Positions 1 through 12,671 of a DNA stretch of 64,000 bases are shown piece by piece. Below the pieces are notes generated by a model, which worked only from the letters and a program-made list of their open reading frames with translations, did not search any database and had not been told where the DNA came from. Numbering within the stretch: position 1 is the first letter of the stretch; every line of letters starts with the position of its first letter. The stretch comes from Paraphysomonas bandaiensis (lineage: Eukaryota > Chrysophyceae), in the NCBI GenBank assembly GCA_965644295.1, contig CBFFRP010000406.1, forward strand, positions 62,001 through 126,000, written 5' to 3'. Made by a program: the position numbers and the translations under genes.

Positions 1-1302
1 GTCACAAGACGTACCACAGAAGCTACAAGCTGCTGAGAGAATCACACAAAGAACGTTGTAATTGGGACTATACATACCGTTGTTCTAGGTATGATGCGCT
101 CCGGGGCCGTCAATATAACGCGCTGTATTGCACCTACGGCGCAGGCGAAAGATACATTCAGGTCGGGCCCATTCTGAGAAGATGAAGAGAGGTGGGGCTC
201 AGGATGCACCTCAAAAGAGTCCGCCTCATTTGGAGAGGCTTCTATGTGCGCTGGTGATCTGGTCGCTCCAGGAGACAATGGTGTAGGTAACTGCACCGCA
301 CCGCATGATCCAACTACTGCCTCCATAACCTACCTCATGCAAACGTAATCACACAGCAGGAGTAGCACGAATCCAACAATCTACCTTTAAAGCTGCACTA
401 TGGCAGAGGACCTTGCTCTTTGGAGCATCAGGGAGTCTACTGTCCCGCCCAAATAGAGTGACAACAGGAAGAATGCTCCGGTAAAAAGCCATGAGACATG
501 AAACATTCTGAGTTGAGAAAAGCGCAAGTGCAGCACCAGCAACCTGGCCCGCGCCTATGTGATTACACAGTTCACATATGTTATAGGGTACCCAGAAATG
601 AGAACTGGAGCGACGAACCTGCGTGCTCTGCTATACTTGCACCAAGACACATCAATGACACTAGTGCGTCCGCAATACCATCAAGTACATATACCTCCGT
701 TCTGCTAACAGTAAACACAAATCATTTAACATTAAAATCCCGCACCTCTGGGCAAATATCGGCACCTGCCACAGTAGGTCCCCTGATAGACCCAACAACT
801 CCCTCGCCAGATGACTACTTTCCCCTTGCAACTGATATTCATTATCGTCGCCAGTATCGTTTTCATCATCATTTCCTCGTCGCCTCTTTTTTTCAGATAT
901 ATTCATACCATGAAGAATGTCATGTGCTGCTTTGCTAGCTATACCTGCAATACTGCATAGTACGGTCGCTGTTGATATGCCATATGCGGATGAAACTGGC
1001 ACTGAGCAGATATTCAATAAAAGTCTGTATGCCGTCAACCGTCCTGTCAAATCTGGCCCATCGATGGCATTAGAGTACGATATAGCCGCCAGCTCCATTA
1101 GAGCTGTATTACTCCACTCTTTGTGTTGACAATCATTTGTTTTGAAGATGTTAATCGCTTCATTCAGAGCGGATCGTTCCACAAACAGAAGTGGAAGTGA
1201 TGAGTCGCTATCACCTGAGCGAGACATATAAGACTGACAGTCATCTGAATTAATTTGATCGGCATTTAGCAACCCTCTTATGGACTCAATACGATCATCC
1301 AT
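1..1302 (-). CDS. Unrecognised helical (ARM/HEAT-like?) protein, 5' part, cut by window edge
   Basis: I do not recognise this gene. Translation begins at the ATG at 1302-1300. Four exons can be joined: 1302-695, about 626-385, about 315-78, and a last one starting near 33 that runs off the window. The introns are GT-AG and short; the first acceptor is chosen to keep frame and lies near 627-631. The protein is helix-rich, with leucine/alanine repeats such as 'LTAYRLLLNICSV' and 'VAGAALALFSTQ' that suggest an ARM/HEAT-like solenoid. An acidic, charged stretch with a basic 'KKRRRGND' patch lies near residue 140. There is no signal peptide or membrane segment. It starts head-to-head with the transporter at 1914. 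A chromosome-organisation role (condensin-like) came to mind but rests on nothing firm. The gene looks real because exons join in frame; the function is open. Confidence 0.6.
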
Positions 1303-1913
1303 TTCACTCTACTGCAGACTCAGGCTGCTCGCCTGGATAACACTATAAGATAATGGAACTAGAGAGAGATGCTGTAAGAGTACTCAACAAGGCAGTGTCT
1401 TAATGTGTTGAGTTCGGTAGAGATGCTGCTGAGCTCCACAGCAGGTCCATGTACAGTATAGTGTACACAGCACAGCGTATGCGTATACTGTACATATACA
1501 GCACACAGAGATGTATGTATTCGTTGACACTCTTTTCAAAATATTCCAATCCATTTTGAAATTTCTGTCCTGCTGCTGGTGAGTGTAGTGAGCAGTGGAG
1601 TACCATCACACATGTATACGAGAGTGCGCTGCACTGCTGTGTGCATATATATACACTGTATAATATACAGTATAGTATATCAATATGTCTGGTATACGTA
1701 TAAATACAGCAGTATACAGAGCATGCATCTGTGCAGGAGTGTGCGGAATGAAGAAGCAACAGAAGCGAAGTAAGTGTCTTGCAAATGCATGTGGTAGCTA
1801 TGAGCTATGAGCCTTGTCTACAACACGTCGATAGGCATGGAAGGAAGTGATGATAGTACCGTCTCGAATAACCACGACAGATAAACCCCTCGACTTACAC
1901 TGCATTCATCCTG
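1303..1913. promoter_or_regulatory. Divergent intergenic spacer, probable bidirectional promoter
   Basis: This spacer separates two genes transcribed away from each other. It contains a cluster of short palindromic words of the CAGTATAC / TACTGTACA type between about 1450 and 1720 (for example at 1480-1500), mixed with TATA-like runs. Similar clusters occur in other spacers between divergent genes in this window. No convincing coding sequence lies here. Confidence 0.4.
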
Positions 1914-3612
1914 TTGATGCCTCCCACATCACACGAGATACACTCTGCCTCTGCTGTGTCTCCTCAGCAGGATACCAGTCGAGTTGAATCCGCCTCTTCG
2001 TATGAAAGGGTTGCATCGCCTTTACCGGAGAATACGTGCATGCCGTTATGCTTTTGTTTCAAGAAAGATGATGATCGGAAGGCAGCGCTGATAGTGTTGG
2101 CGGCTGTGTTATACTACTTTTCGATTGGACTTACAAGCATATCATTAGCACTTCTAATAAATGAACGAATCGCAGGAAGAGCGGAACATCCTAATAGTTC
2201 CAGCGTACTTGTATACACTACAGTTGTATTTATTCACAGTACATGCAGCTTCATATTTGGCCGGTATACGTCAGGACTAGGAGACTACCTCGGTAGAAAG
2301 CCGATGCTGGTGATATCCAGCCTTGTAGCTATTCTGACTAGATACCTTTACTATAGCTCTACATCACCCCCAATGTTTTATGTTGCTGCTACTTTGTCTG
2401 GAGCACTTGACTTATACTACTTCACTTCTCTGGCGTGGATTTGCGACCTCTTTCGGGAGGGTCCTCAGCGCAGCAAGAGAGTGGGAATATTTAGCGGTAC
2501 TGTTGGTGGTCTAACTCTTACTATAGCTGCACCTCTTGGGGCTATTCTAGCCAAGTATGTAAGTCCCGGGTTCCCGTTTTTGATTGCACCGTTACTGTCT
2601 CTTCTCTGCGCAGTCGTGCTGGTGGTGATGCCAGTGGATGACACTCTGGGTGTCCACAAGACCACAGAGGAAGCGTTCTACGTCACTTCTTCTCGCTCTT
2701 TGCCTGCCCGTGCAAGCGTGTACCTCGCAGAGCACTTCCCTATTAGTCCCGGGTCTCTGGCCATTATACGTCGTGCCCGCCATCCTCTAGACTGGCTAAC
2801 TAACTTGCTGATGCATATCACCACGTCCGTAATGCTCGTGATGTTCATCCAATATATGCTGGCAGTGTTTCATTGGTCTGGGCCTGTTGCCTCTGGAGCG
2901 GTTTTATTTGTGGGGCTTTGTCTTGGAGTATGCGCGCCTATCCTGTTGCATCACTTCGACCCCGTACCTTTTGCATTCTATGCAATGTTCGCCTTCACTG
3001 TGGGGCTTTCTTTACTTGCTGCCGCAGGAACGGGGGTAGGACGAGTGCAAGCATTGGGAGTACTTGGCGTAATATGCCTTGGATTAGGTATATCATGGGT
3101 ACCAGCGCTGCAGAGTAATATCACATCACAGTACGGGCCAGACGTCCAAGGTATTTCTTGACTGCTATTGACCACCTATCATCATGGCATTTTCCCTGTG
3201 ATGTTCACCTGCTGATTCCTGTCACAGGGGTTGTTAGTGGAATGCTTGGACAACAAAATGACTTCTCTGTTTGGCCCAGTTACGTTTTGAGTCTTGGGTT
3301 TACTTTTTCCCTTAAGAGAGATGAGGCTTTTTATTGGCCAGGATCGACTTTCGCTGCGGTGAGTATTCTTAAAAGTCTAAAAGTATGACTCACACAATTG
3401 TTATATAGGCTGCTGTTATAGGTGTGACCTGCTTGATTCTTCACTACTACATATATGGGTTGGAGGCACTTGTACTTACTCGCAGAGCTAGATCCAAAGA
3501 GACTCCTGTTGGGTCGAAGCGATTAGAGGCTGATACTTTAGGAATTTTATCGCATATGGATGATTGTGATGAAGTATCAACAACAGATAACCTTGAGATG
3601 ACAGCGCCCTAA
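1914..3612 (+). CDS. Major facilitator superfamily transporter (MFSD14/TetA-like)
   Basis: Three exons (1914-3150, 3228-3358, 3409-3612) join in frame to about 523 residues. A hydrophilic N-terminus of about 55 residues carries a Cys-rich 'CMPLCFCFKK' patch just before the first membrane helix ('ALIVLAAVLYYFSIGL'), so it may be lipidated. The loop after the second helix has 'GLGDYLGRKPMLV', a clear match to MFS motif A (G-x3-D-x2-G-R-K). About twelve hydrophobic segments follow, with a central loop near residues 240-285, as in 12-helix MFS carriers. The pattern resembles the MFSD14/HIAT1 and tetracycline-efflux branch; the substrate cannot be read from sequence. The soluble C-terminus is acidic. 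It should lie in a cell or organelle membrane. Confidence 0.85.
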
Positions 3613-4445
3613 TTTCAAGCGCTGTTATATATGACTATTTTACTTTACAATTTCATCATTAATACACTTGACATACATCTTATATATGACTATTTATTGC
3701 ATAATATGGGTATTCCTTTTGCTAGAACTAATTAAGAGGTAACAGAAGTTAGCCACTAAAAATTATTACATATTTTGTTCAAGAAACGCAAATTTAGCCA
3801 TACTATAATAATAGGAAGTCACCAGAATTCGAATCGTCCACAGGTTGAACGTACGTTGATGTTTTGCCAACCCTAACCCTAATCGAATAGTTTAGGTATA
3901 TGCACCAGGGCTGCGTATCCATTAAAATTGTCAATTATTGAAACTGTGATATCTTGCTATTATGCGGGTTTGTGTTACGTCTAATTCCAAGTAAAATGGA
4001 GCATGTTAAGCTGGTGTAATTTCGGGATGACTTGAAATTCTGTCAGTGTGTGTGCTAATAGAATTATAAAATGCGATTTCGTCGCCCGACATCAGTACTC
4101 GTTCTCATAATACAGTTGATCACAAGAGTATATTTCCAATTTCCATTAACAGTCACAATTCCAATACCTTTGAACTATAGCTTTTAATTGTTCTAATAAT
4201 TATTGAATATTTAACTTATTACACAATAATTACAATACTTTAAGTCTTGGTGTTCTGTTATTTTATTTCAAGCTGTTCGTCGAAACCATCCATACCATTA
4301 TTTTATTTCAAAAGAGATAATAAATATATAATGTAGAATCCTAAACATTCGCTATTCCCGTAAGACCGAGAATGATAACACTTACTGCGCCACTAATATA
4401 TCGGCACAACAATATATTACAAGCAAATCTACAAAACGGAAACCG
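3613..4445. other. AT-rich convergent spacer with transposon remnant
   Basis: No gene is visible. The spacer holds two telomere-like CCCTAA units near 3871-3885. An orphan left end of the hAT-like family starts at 3906 (CAGGGCTGCGTATC, then AT-rich words such as TCAATTATTGAAA). The rest is low-complexity AT-rich sequence. Both flanking genes end here, so it should contain two 3' untranslated regions. Confidence 0.5.
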
Positions 4446-6139
4446 CTAACTAACTCTAGAACTATCCGACATACTTTCCTCATTTACATCGGCAGTACTG
4501 TCGCTGTCTTCAGTGCATTCCATATTCTCTTTCCGCTTTAAAGCTCTTCTGAATCCCCTCCGTCTACTGAAGGACTGCTCAACTGATCCGCTACCAGTAT
4601 CACGCAAAATTGAGGCTACTAGCTCCCTGAAGGAAAGAAACAGGTGGTTAGATAATACTCACTCCAGAGAGGAAAGCTTACGAAGATGAATCGTCGTATA
4701 TATTAGTGGCACGACCCTCGATTCCAGCCCTTGATGCCCTTCCCACTCTGTGCATGTGCTGTACGACGTTGAGAGCAAACTGCGCTTGTATGACATGTCG
4801 CACAGAAGGGAGGTCCAGTCCCCTATAAACAGTACAATTGGCTATAGGAGCAAACACCAGCGGGGTAGGTACCTTGATGCTGCATCGGTGCATACTAAGA
4901 CGGAGACGTCCCCCTCTCTGAAGTTCTGCAGGTCCGCACGCCGCTTCTCTCGGTGCGCTAGTTTGTGAAATTCTCCACAGTTCACGCCAGCATCTCGTAG
5001 TGCACCAGCTAACGCAACTGCATCTTCCGCCGTGTTCGCGAAGATCATCGTCGGTTCTGTTTCCTGAAGCGCATTGATCACTGTCTCTACAACGTCCTCC
5101 GGTTCTATCTTCAAAAACTTTTGTGCTATGCGGGGGTGATGTCGATGTAGATGGTCAGATGTAACACGTAGAGCCCTGGGAAAGAATGATGCAATGCTGC
5201 GCTCGACGGACAGGGAGCCTTGGGAAGGGAGCGTAGCTGCAGATAACACAAACTGCACAGTCGGTTCATGTACCCGCACCCGACCCTCCCGAATAGCACG
5301 GCGGTGGGTAACCTTAAGGGCTTCGAGTATGCGATCTACGTCCCGTCTGAATGATCCCTCCAGCAACATGTCTGCCTCATCCAACACAAGATACCGCAAG
5401 GAGTCGAAAAGCCGCGGTTCCAATATACGCGGGCCCCGAACGAATGAAGCCAACAGTGCTGGAGTACACACGAGGATATCAGGTGCTTCCAAACTGGAGG
5501 AAGCGTATGGCCAATGTCCATCCACCAGTGTGACGGCCTCTACAGAATAAGTAAGATGATGTCAGAAAACTACTAAGTTTCAACCAACCACAGGTAATTT
5601 GGCGATCAACTTCCTGCTTGTACAGTTGTGACAGAACCTCATGTATCATCCAGATCACCTGTATAAAGTACAGGAATTATTCCGTGATATTTGTGCTTCA
5701 AAGTGCAAACCTGCCCACATAAGTCTTTGTTTGGAACCATTACAACAGCAACGGGATGTTGTGAGGATGTCCTTGCCTCTCCACTAAGCAAGCGGTGAAT
5801 AAGTGGTACCGCATAGGCGAGGGTCTTCCCACTGCCTGTCTCAGCGCCGATCACCACATCACGACCACTTGCAATACCAGGGAATGCTGCAGCTTGAATA
5901 GCAGTCGCCTCGCTCTTGTTGCAGGCTTTGAGAGCAGCAACCAATGAAGGCGACACTCCTAAGCTCTCGAAGGAAACCAAAGTGCCATCCTCTGATTCCC
6001 CGAATAAGTAACGATTTCTATCGGGAACAGTCACTTTCACTGATGATTGATCGCATAGAGAACGACAGCGAGACAGTCGAGAGACCAGTCGCCCGCCTGC
6101 ACTACCGTTAACAGACACACACAACATACGAATAGACAC
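4446..6139 (-). CDS. DEAD-box RNA helicase, probably organellar
   Basis: ATP-dependent RNA helicase. Exons run 6139-5711, about 5658-5615, about 5542-4877, about 4829-4680 and about 4627-4446. The conserved motifs appear in order: Q-motif region 'FESLGVSPSLVAAL', motif I 'GAETGSGKT', Ia-like 'VPNKDL', II 'DEAD', III 'SAAT', V 'CTDAASRGLDLP' (formed only after splicing), and VI 'HRVGRASRAG'. The N-terminus (residues 1-35) is rich in Arg and Ser with almost no acids, as in mitochondrial or plastid targeting peptides. That resembles organellar ribosome-assembly helicases (DDX28, Mrh4, RH39 type). The tail after motif VI is short and basic, then acidic. It diverges from the Sfi1-like gene across a repeat-rich spacer. 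Confidence 0.88.
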
Positions 6140-6798
6140 TCACTGCGCGATAATGAACGGAGAGTCATCACCAGTTCAAACAGATGCGACAGATCTGTAT
6201 GTGATAGTTATGTTGCTCAGCTGGACGATACACGATCAAAACAGAACAACTCACACCATACACACACTGTTGCTGTACATCTCCACACACACACTGCTGC
6301 TGTACACACACCATACACACACACTGCTGCTGTACACACACACACACTCTGTTGCTGTACACACACACTGCTCACACACACACTGCTGTACATTTGCTGC
6401 TTATGTCCAGTGGTATACAGCAGCAGAGTGTAGTTGTACTTCTATACGGTGTACCTGTACGCAGTGACAGTTGGAATTCCTCATGCTGTGTATGTGTATG
6501 ATATGTACTCTGCGTGGATCCATATACTGTGCGGTATACTGTACTCTGTGGATGTACTGTACACATAACTGTCTATCGCCATTACGACTGCTTTTGCTTG
6601 GAGCTTAAGTTGTGTTGTCTACTGTACCTGCAAGCATATATCTATCGCCACCTTGTAATCTCACCACACTTCTCGTCATGTAATCTCAATTGTTCCACCC
6701 CTCCATACTGATAGATCGGTATATTATATAGTGCACAACATGCCCCTCAATCTGATGTGAGGTGCATCCAGTGCAGTGCAGGTGTTTTGTAGTGTGTA
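6140..6798. promoter_or_regulatory. Divergent spacer with CA/TGCTGTACA tandem microsatellite
   Basis: The spacer lies between the helicase and the Sfi1-like gene, which face away from each other. From about 6245 to 6400 it carries an irregular tandem array built on (CA)n plus TGCTGCTGTACACACAC units. TATACTGTAC words follow at about 6530-6630. No coding sequence is convincing. Confidence 0.5.
6245..6400. repeat. Irregular (CA)n / CTGCTGTACACA tandem array
   Basis: At least four copies of a unit reading roughly CACACACTGCTGCTGTACA follow each other with length variation. The array lies inside a divergent promoter spacer. Confidence 0.75.
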
Positions 6799-9700
6799 AT
6801 GAAAACCGTCAGTGAAGCAGAAGTGTGTGTTAAGCGCAAAGCATTCCAGCGTTTGAAATCATGCTCAGAAGCGAGGCAGTGCATCTATCTCGCCTTTGAG
6901 CATCGCGGTCTGCTCCAGAGAGGATTTAATCAACTTCGGAGGTCAATTCTTTATCGAAAGTGCAGGAGGTTTAGAAGACGGAAGATACTCTCCAAATGCT
7001 TAAGGCGATGGCTGCAATATATCATGTCGCGCCCTGTGACACCAATCCTAAAGGGTTTGGTCGCTTTGTCTTGCTTTAAATGGATTCGTTGGACCATTGC
7101 CCATGGCTCGTCACGACAATATTCGACATGGATTCACGATGAAAATTATTTCTCCCCACATATGCGGCGCCATAATGTGCTTGGCTATGTATCATTGCCG
7201 ATGAAGAACATGCCACTTTTTCTACATGCGGTAGCACTTGTTGATGCGTACCTCCTGCGATCATCGTTTCTCGCTTTGAAGACCTTCTACGTTGCTGTTG
7301 TCCGTATCAGGGCGAAATCCCAAATGGAAAATAAACGTTATCGATTTGATTGTTGGCGTCACGCGGCGATAGCACAACAATTTCAAAGAAGGGCATCGCA
7401 AACGTTGCGATGGAGGCAAAATTATAGATATACGCTATTCGGGTTTCGGCAGTGGCGAACTGCTTACAAACTGTCAATGTATCTGCGGACTGTGAAACAA
7501 CAAAAACTTGTAGCTGGCTTTTGGAACATTTGGCGGACGATATACATCTCTCAAATGCGGGCTACGGAGAACTGGACTCGTGCCGTAGCTCTACAGTCTG
7601 TCAGGTCTGCAAGTGGTGCAATTGCTGAATGGTGGCATGTTGCGTCTGGACAGAAGACTTCACGCTTACTCGTGCTTCGGGCAGAGACCTTCAGACGATT
7701 GATATTAAGACGAAAAGCCTTCGTAAAGTGGGCTTATCGTGTTAGATCTCCATGGTTCATGGCTTCATCCCAGTGGTCTCTGCGTGCTCCCATTAAGCCA
7801 ATACCTTCTGCCCCTGTACTCATACTTAGAGAAAGCCGAGCGTCTCTCTGGCACCACACAATATTAGGCTGTTGTATGGTATCTAGTCGTTTACACCACG
7901 CCCTTTTAAGCTGGAGATGGCGCGTACTTCGTTGTCGTTGGCTTAGTACCCGTGCAAAGGCTGTGGAAAATGTGACGGTCAGAGGGTTATTGGAAAAAAG
8001 TTTCGGGAGCTGGCTCACTCAGGCAGTGCACCTGATGAGCATTCAGAGGAGAGCTAACAAAGTTGTAATAAACCGGTTTAGAAGACTTCTAAAGAGTGCT
8101 TTTATTTCTTGGTATAACAGTGCAAGGTATATGCTTCAGCTACGCTTAGAGGCAGTTCAGGCGGAACGTCAACGTATCAAGGACCTCAATGACAAACTGG
8201 AGTTATGGAGATATGCATCTGTAGAGTATACTCTAAAACGTGTTTTGGTTGCATGGCGAGTGCTAGTGCGTCGCATCAAACATGGGAAAATATTGAAAAG
8301 GTCATTGGTAAAGTCTGTTTTCAGGCAGTATCTATATTTGGCACTCCGAAAGTGGGAGCTTGTAACAAATGTGTCGACGATTGTGACTTGTATGCAAAAG
8401 TTATGGAGAGGATATTTTGTAAGGAATGTGCAGTACAGATGGCAGCGCCAGTATATAGAGTGGATTTTCAGTGGCATTGTACGTCGCTCATTAATGCAGT
8501 ATCGTATGAATACGAAGAAGCGTGTTATCAGTTGCTGGAAAGGATTGGTAAACGATTTTTGCCTTGCCCGTGAACGAAACACTGTTCGTGTCGTTCTGTC
8601 TCGGTCTTTGAAGCAACTTCTCAAGCGATCGAGGTGTTTAAATGCCACAAGATCTCGACAGTCGACCGTGGCACTGGAGTTAACATATAGGCTCTGTAGA
8701 GATGTTTTTAGTGCATTCCGTAGAAATAAATATATACGAAACGCGTATATCGTTGCGGCTGTAACCCACAGAAGGCGTTGTCTCCTCTCGGGTTTCCGGA
8801 AACTTGGACGGATGTTTACTTTTTATAGGGAAAGAACTCATTGTTTCGGGATTTATTACGGAGGTTTTCGAATGAATCAGCACCACAGGAGAGAGCTTAG
8901 ATGTTATATCCTTGGGCATGCCCTCCACCGTTGGCTCAAAACTGTGAAGTTTAGTTTGCATAAGCATAGGCTCATGCGACTGGCCAGGAAACATTTTTTG
9001 AAAAAGTTTATTGGTGTAATACGGTCATGGAAGTGGCGAGCTTCAAGATGGGCGCTAACAGAAAATCATCCAATCATGTTAGCGCATGCATTTTATATCA
9101 AGAGGTTAAAGTATTTCGGGTTTCACGCATTGCGCAAGCGTTTGTTTCGATATCATACATCATTGTCTCACCAGACCAGGCTTCTGCGTATTGTAGCTCG
9201 AAAGTATCAAAGAAAACAAATTAGAAGTGCCCTCGTAGGGTGGTCTCGGGTAGTTGTACGAAATAGGATGCTAAGGGGTTGCGCCTTTCGCATTTTGGTG
9301 AAGCCAGTATTCTGCATGTGGCACCAGAAGTTCATACGCCATCGCGTATATTCTATAAAGATATTCAAGATTAGGGTGAAAACGATGAAGCGGGTTGCGA
9401 AAGGTGTGTTTCTAGCTTGGAGTCTTTATACAGTGCGATCAAGAAGGCAGACCAGACTTTTTATCAAAGTGCGTGAGGCGGTTGAGTGGAATATCAAACG
9501 AAGGGCACTACACTTGTGGTTCACCGCAAAGAGAGATATATTACTTGTACAGAACTATACCATTCTCGTTCGTCAGCACGAGTCAAATTTACAACAGAGA
9601 GCTTTGTGTCAATGGCAACGCGCCCTTCACACTGCTCATATGCATTCCCGAAAGGTAACACATAAAGTATTTCATCACTGGGCCAAGATAGTTCTGGATG

Positions 9701-11398
9701 CTGCTGTCGAAAGAGGTGCGCACGACAGAGCATTGGTGTATCATCTTGTGTCTAGTTTACACTCTGCGATACATAAGTGGGTGAAGCGATGTCGTCTGGT
9801 CCGGTGGTTTCGCGATGATGGTGTCAGCGAACAATATGCCATGGTTTGTTGGCGTGTGAAAAAAAAATTTCGGTATTGGAGGAAGTGGAGTTGGTGGATG
9901 GGCCGTAGAGTTTTGCATGGGCGGGTGAGATTTGTTGTGCCTGCCAGTTCAGATTCTTCACGTAATCTATCGCGAAGTCAGCTTGGAGTTTACTTCGGCA
10001 GTGGAGTTGGATTACTTAACGAGTCCAGTACACTTCAGGAGAGACGCTTCAGTCTCAGAAGTCCTCTCCTCATCTGTGGACGTACTCCGCTAGCTCACGA
10101 AACGTGTCAACGTCGTGCAATTCGTGTGTGGCACAGGCAAGTTAAGACAACTATGTGTGCGTTTTTTGCCATCGTATATATGCACATATATATTGTTCTG
10201 TAATAGTGGAAAATTTTGCAGGTATGCTGTTATCCAAAGTAAAGTCAGGAGACGGGAGCTCTTAATTTCATGCTTTGTCGCTTGGAAAAAATTTTCTCAT
10301 GTACTTGTGCACAAAAGGATGGCTTTTGCCAATCGATTAAAATCATTTCAAAGGTTCTATATGTTGCAGTACGCATTTCATGGGATAGCAGAGTGCAACA
10401 GATCCAAAAGTCTAATGCGACTAGCATGTGCAGAATATAATCGGAAACGAATGAGACTTGTCATGGGAGCACTACAGGAGAATGTCCTTGAGAGGAGTAG
10501 AGAGAAGAGATCTAAAGTTGTGGTATGTCGATGGTTGTCAGAAACTGTTAACTACCACCGCACCCAAGAAGTTCGGTTTGCGTTTTCAACATGGAAGATC
10601 CGAGTGAATTTAGTGGGACCTGGAGGAATAGCTGTTGCCGAAAACTATAAGTACCAGGCGTTTTTGAGATGGAGACAACTGCTTATAGCCCGCAGAGTGT
10701 ATCATGAACGGTTGCTTCATAAAGCCTACTACAGATGGGTAAACCGAGTTCATAAAGTTCATATTACCAGAAAAGAAATTCTGGCAAAGCAACATGCTGC
10801 GCGCATTGCACTGACGAGGTTTAATATTTCATAGCTATCTAAATGACAGTTCATTAAGTTTATATTTAGATTTAAAAGGATACGTTACGATGCCATGGTA
10901 TCCGCATTTAGTCGCTGGAAATTTAAGCACCATGCTACGTATGACCGTTTGGCTTACACCCCTGCGGATGACGCTGAAGGTGATCGATTCTTTAGTCGTA
11001 TTCATAATCTTGACTATTTTTTATCAGAATGGAGATCACATATAGCTACGTCTCGTCTTTCAGCAGTATCGCTTGCTTCAAGACGCAATGTAACGGTGTC
11101 TTCTCTCTTTCGAGGGGAGGCACAATCGAATTCTCCTGTTGCTACTCCCAAGCGAACCAGATTTTTCGACGACGATAACAACTCCTCTATACATCATAGC
11201 AGCTATATATCACATCAAAACTCGAAGCTCACGGCATCGGCACTTGCCACTCCTACCACTACAGTTTACAGTCCTAGTCCAGCCACACCCAGTGTGAGGG
11301 GTCGTGATACACCAGTACTGCATGGATTAGGGTACAGCCCCTTGTTTCGGAGGAGAGTACCTAACACAAAAGGCGATATGAACATAGATGAGCTGTAA
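6799..11398 (+). CDS. Sfi1-like centrin-binding repeat protein
   Basis: Exons 6799-10136, 10222-10818 and 10870-11398 give about 1,487 residues. The protein is very basic and strewn with tryptophans about every 23-35 residues, each in a short helix with aliphatic and Arg/Lys neighbours: 'VLVAWRVLVRR', 'ALVGWSRVVVRNRM', 'VFLAWSLYTVRSRR', 'VFHHWAKIVLD', 'AFLRWRQLLIARR'. This is the repeat pattern of Sfi1, whose long helix binds a row of centrins at spindle poles and basal bodies. The last 120 residues lose the repeats and become Ser/Thr-Pro rich ('SPSPATPS', 'RDTPVLHG'), which may be a site of cyclin-dependent phosphorylation. Intron 1 fits best as a GC-AG intron (AG|GCAAGT at 10137), because this restores an uninterrupted repeat ('VWHRYAVIQSK'). 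Identity rests on repeat pattern, not a unique domain. Confidence 0.8.
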
Positions 11399-11930
11399 TT
11401 GCAAGCAACACGTCAGAATATTTGCTGATATATATACTTTGCTGTCATATATGCGTAGCATAATTTTAGTTTCAGCTGAGTGGAGTATTGTCATGAGAAA
11501 GTTTTATCTTTACTCTTTCTATTTGTTCTTATTTCAGTTAACCTTATCTTTAGGTCGTTTCTTATTGGATATCGATATTAATATTATTGTATTCAGTTAT
11601 GCTCAATCGTAGTTTCCCATACCTTGTGTTAACACAATATTTCCTATGCTCAACACCACACCTGATGAGTGTGTGTGCTTGTTTGTAAGCAATTGCACGA
11701 TGTATTTTAAGGTATTCGTATAATACTTGAAGAATACATAAAATGAAACTGTATAACATGACTCTATGATGTGATATGAAATATATTGACTGTATAAGAT
11801 CGTGACACACACACGCCGCCGTCGACGAAAGAAGTGATAAATAGGATTTATCTATTTCCTTTTCTCGTCAATGCTGTGTGTGAGTAACTATCTACCTAAG
11901 TCGAGGTAATACCAATACCTGGTGAAATGA
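11399..11930. other. AT-rich spacer with a fragment of the GTCGAGGTAATACC TIR family
   Basis: No gene is visible. A short piece at about 11899-11922 (GTCGAGGTAATACC ... CCTGGTGAAAT) matches the left end of the TIR element at 40049. It directly abuts the first copy of the dispersed repeat. Confidence 0.4.
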
Positions 11931-12337
11931 ATATATTGAAAGTCTTTTATTTAGCAAAAGGCGTTAAAAGCCTGCACCGATTTAGTAGCTAGATGAATGC
12001 TAGGCAAACTAGTTAGACTACCTGTAACTATTTAACGCTACGAAAGCTGCTTGTGCGTCGTCCGCAAGCACCTTAACGTGCAACCACTTCCGTTCAGAGT
12101 GTACTTAAGATGAACATCCCGGATGATTAACTTCAGCAGGCAGCCCAATACCCCAGTTACCTTTCAGGTGGGCCCTGTCCCGGATGCCCTTGTGGTGGGC
12201 CCATTTCCAGATACCTGTTTATTCGTCAGGACCCAACAGGGCTGCGTAACAATTAATTGAATTGCAATTAATTGTAATCGCAATTAAATTGCATGGAACA
12301 TACGTAATAATTGCAATTATAATTGCTCGCTGTATAA

Positions 12338-12530
12338 TATATATTGAATGTCTTTTATTTAGCAATAGGCGTTAAAAACTCGTTCCGATATAGTGGCTAG
12401 TTGAATGCTAGATCTACTAGTTAGACCTCTACCCATAACTAATCAGCACAAATTCTATTATCCTACTATTTAACGCTACAGAAGCTGCTTGTGCGTCGCC
12501 GCAAGCACCAAGGTGCAACCACTTCCGTTC
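12338..12530 (+). repeat. Dispersed structured repeat, copy B (5' part), inside the hAT-like element
   Basis: The sequence matches the first about 200 bases of copies A and C, including TTAGCAATAGGCGTTAAAA and the hairpin GCTTGTGCGTCGCCGCAAGC near 12487. The match stops after CAACCACTTCCGTTC. The element thus carries a piece of the same repeat it later landed in. Confidence 0.7.
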
Positions 12531-12671
12531 TTGATGTTGTGTGTGAGTTCGCCCTGCTCGTGTGTCTGAGGACTCACTGGCGCGTGTTGTCCGGGGGTCT
12601 CCCCTTGGGATAAGGTTCCGCCTGGCTCTGAGGTACCGGGCTCTGTATTAAGGTCCTGAGTGTACCGAGCA

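Noticed and set aside
1-1302. Condensin D3 or another named HEAT protein
   Set aside because: Only helical character and leucine spacing support it; no family-specific motif could be pointed out.
3865-3890. Telomere-like CCCTAACCCTAA
   Set aside because: Only two units, in an internal spacer next to a transposon remnant; not a telomere or a clear interstitial array.
11655-11700. CTGATGAG as hammerhead ribozyme core
   Set aside because: No GAAA partner and no matching stems at the right spacing; the downstream TGTGTGTG is a simple repeat.
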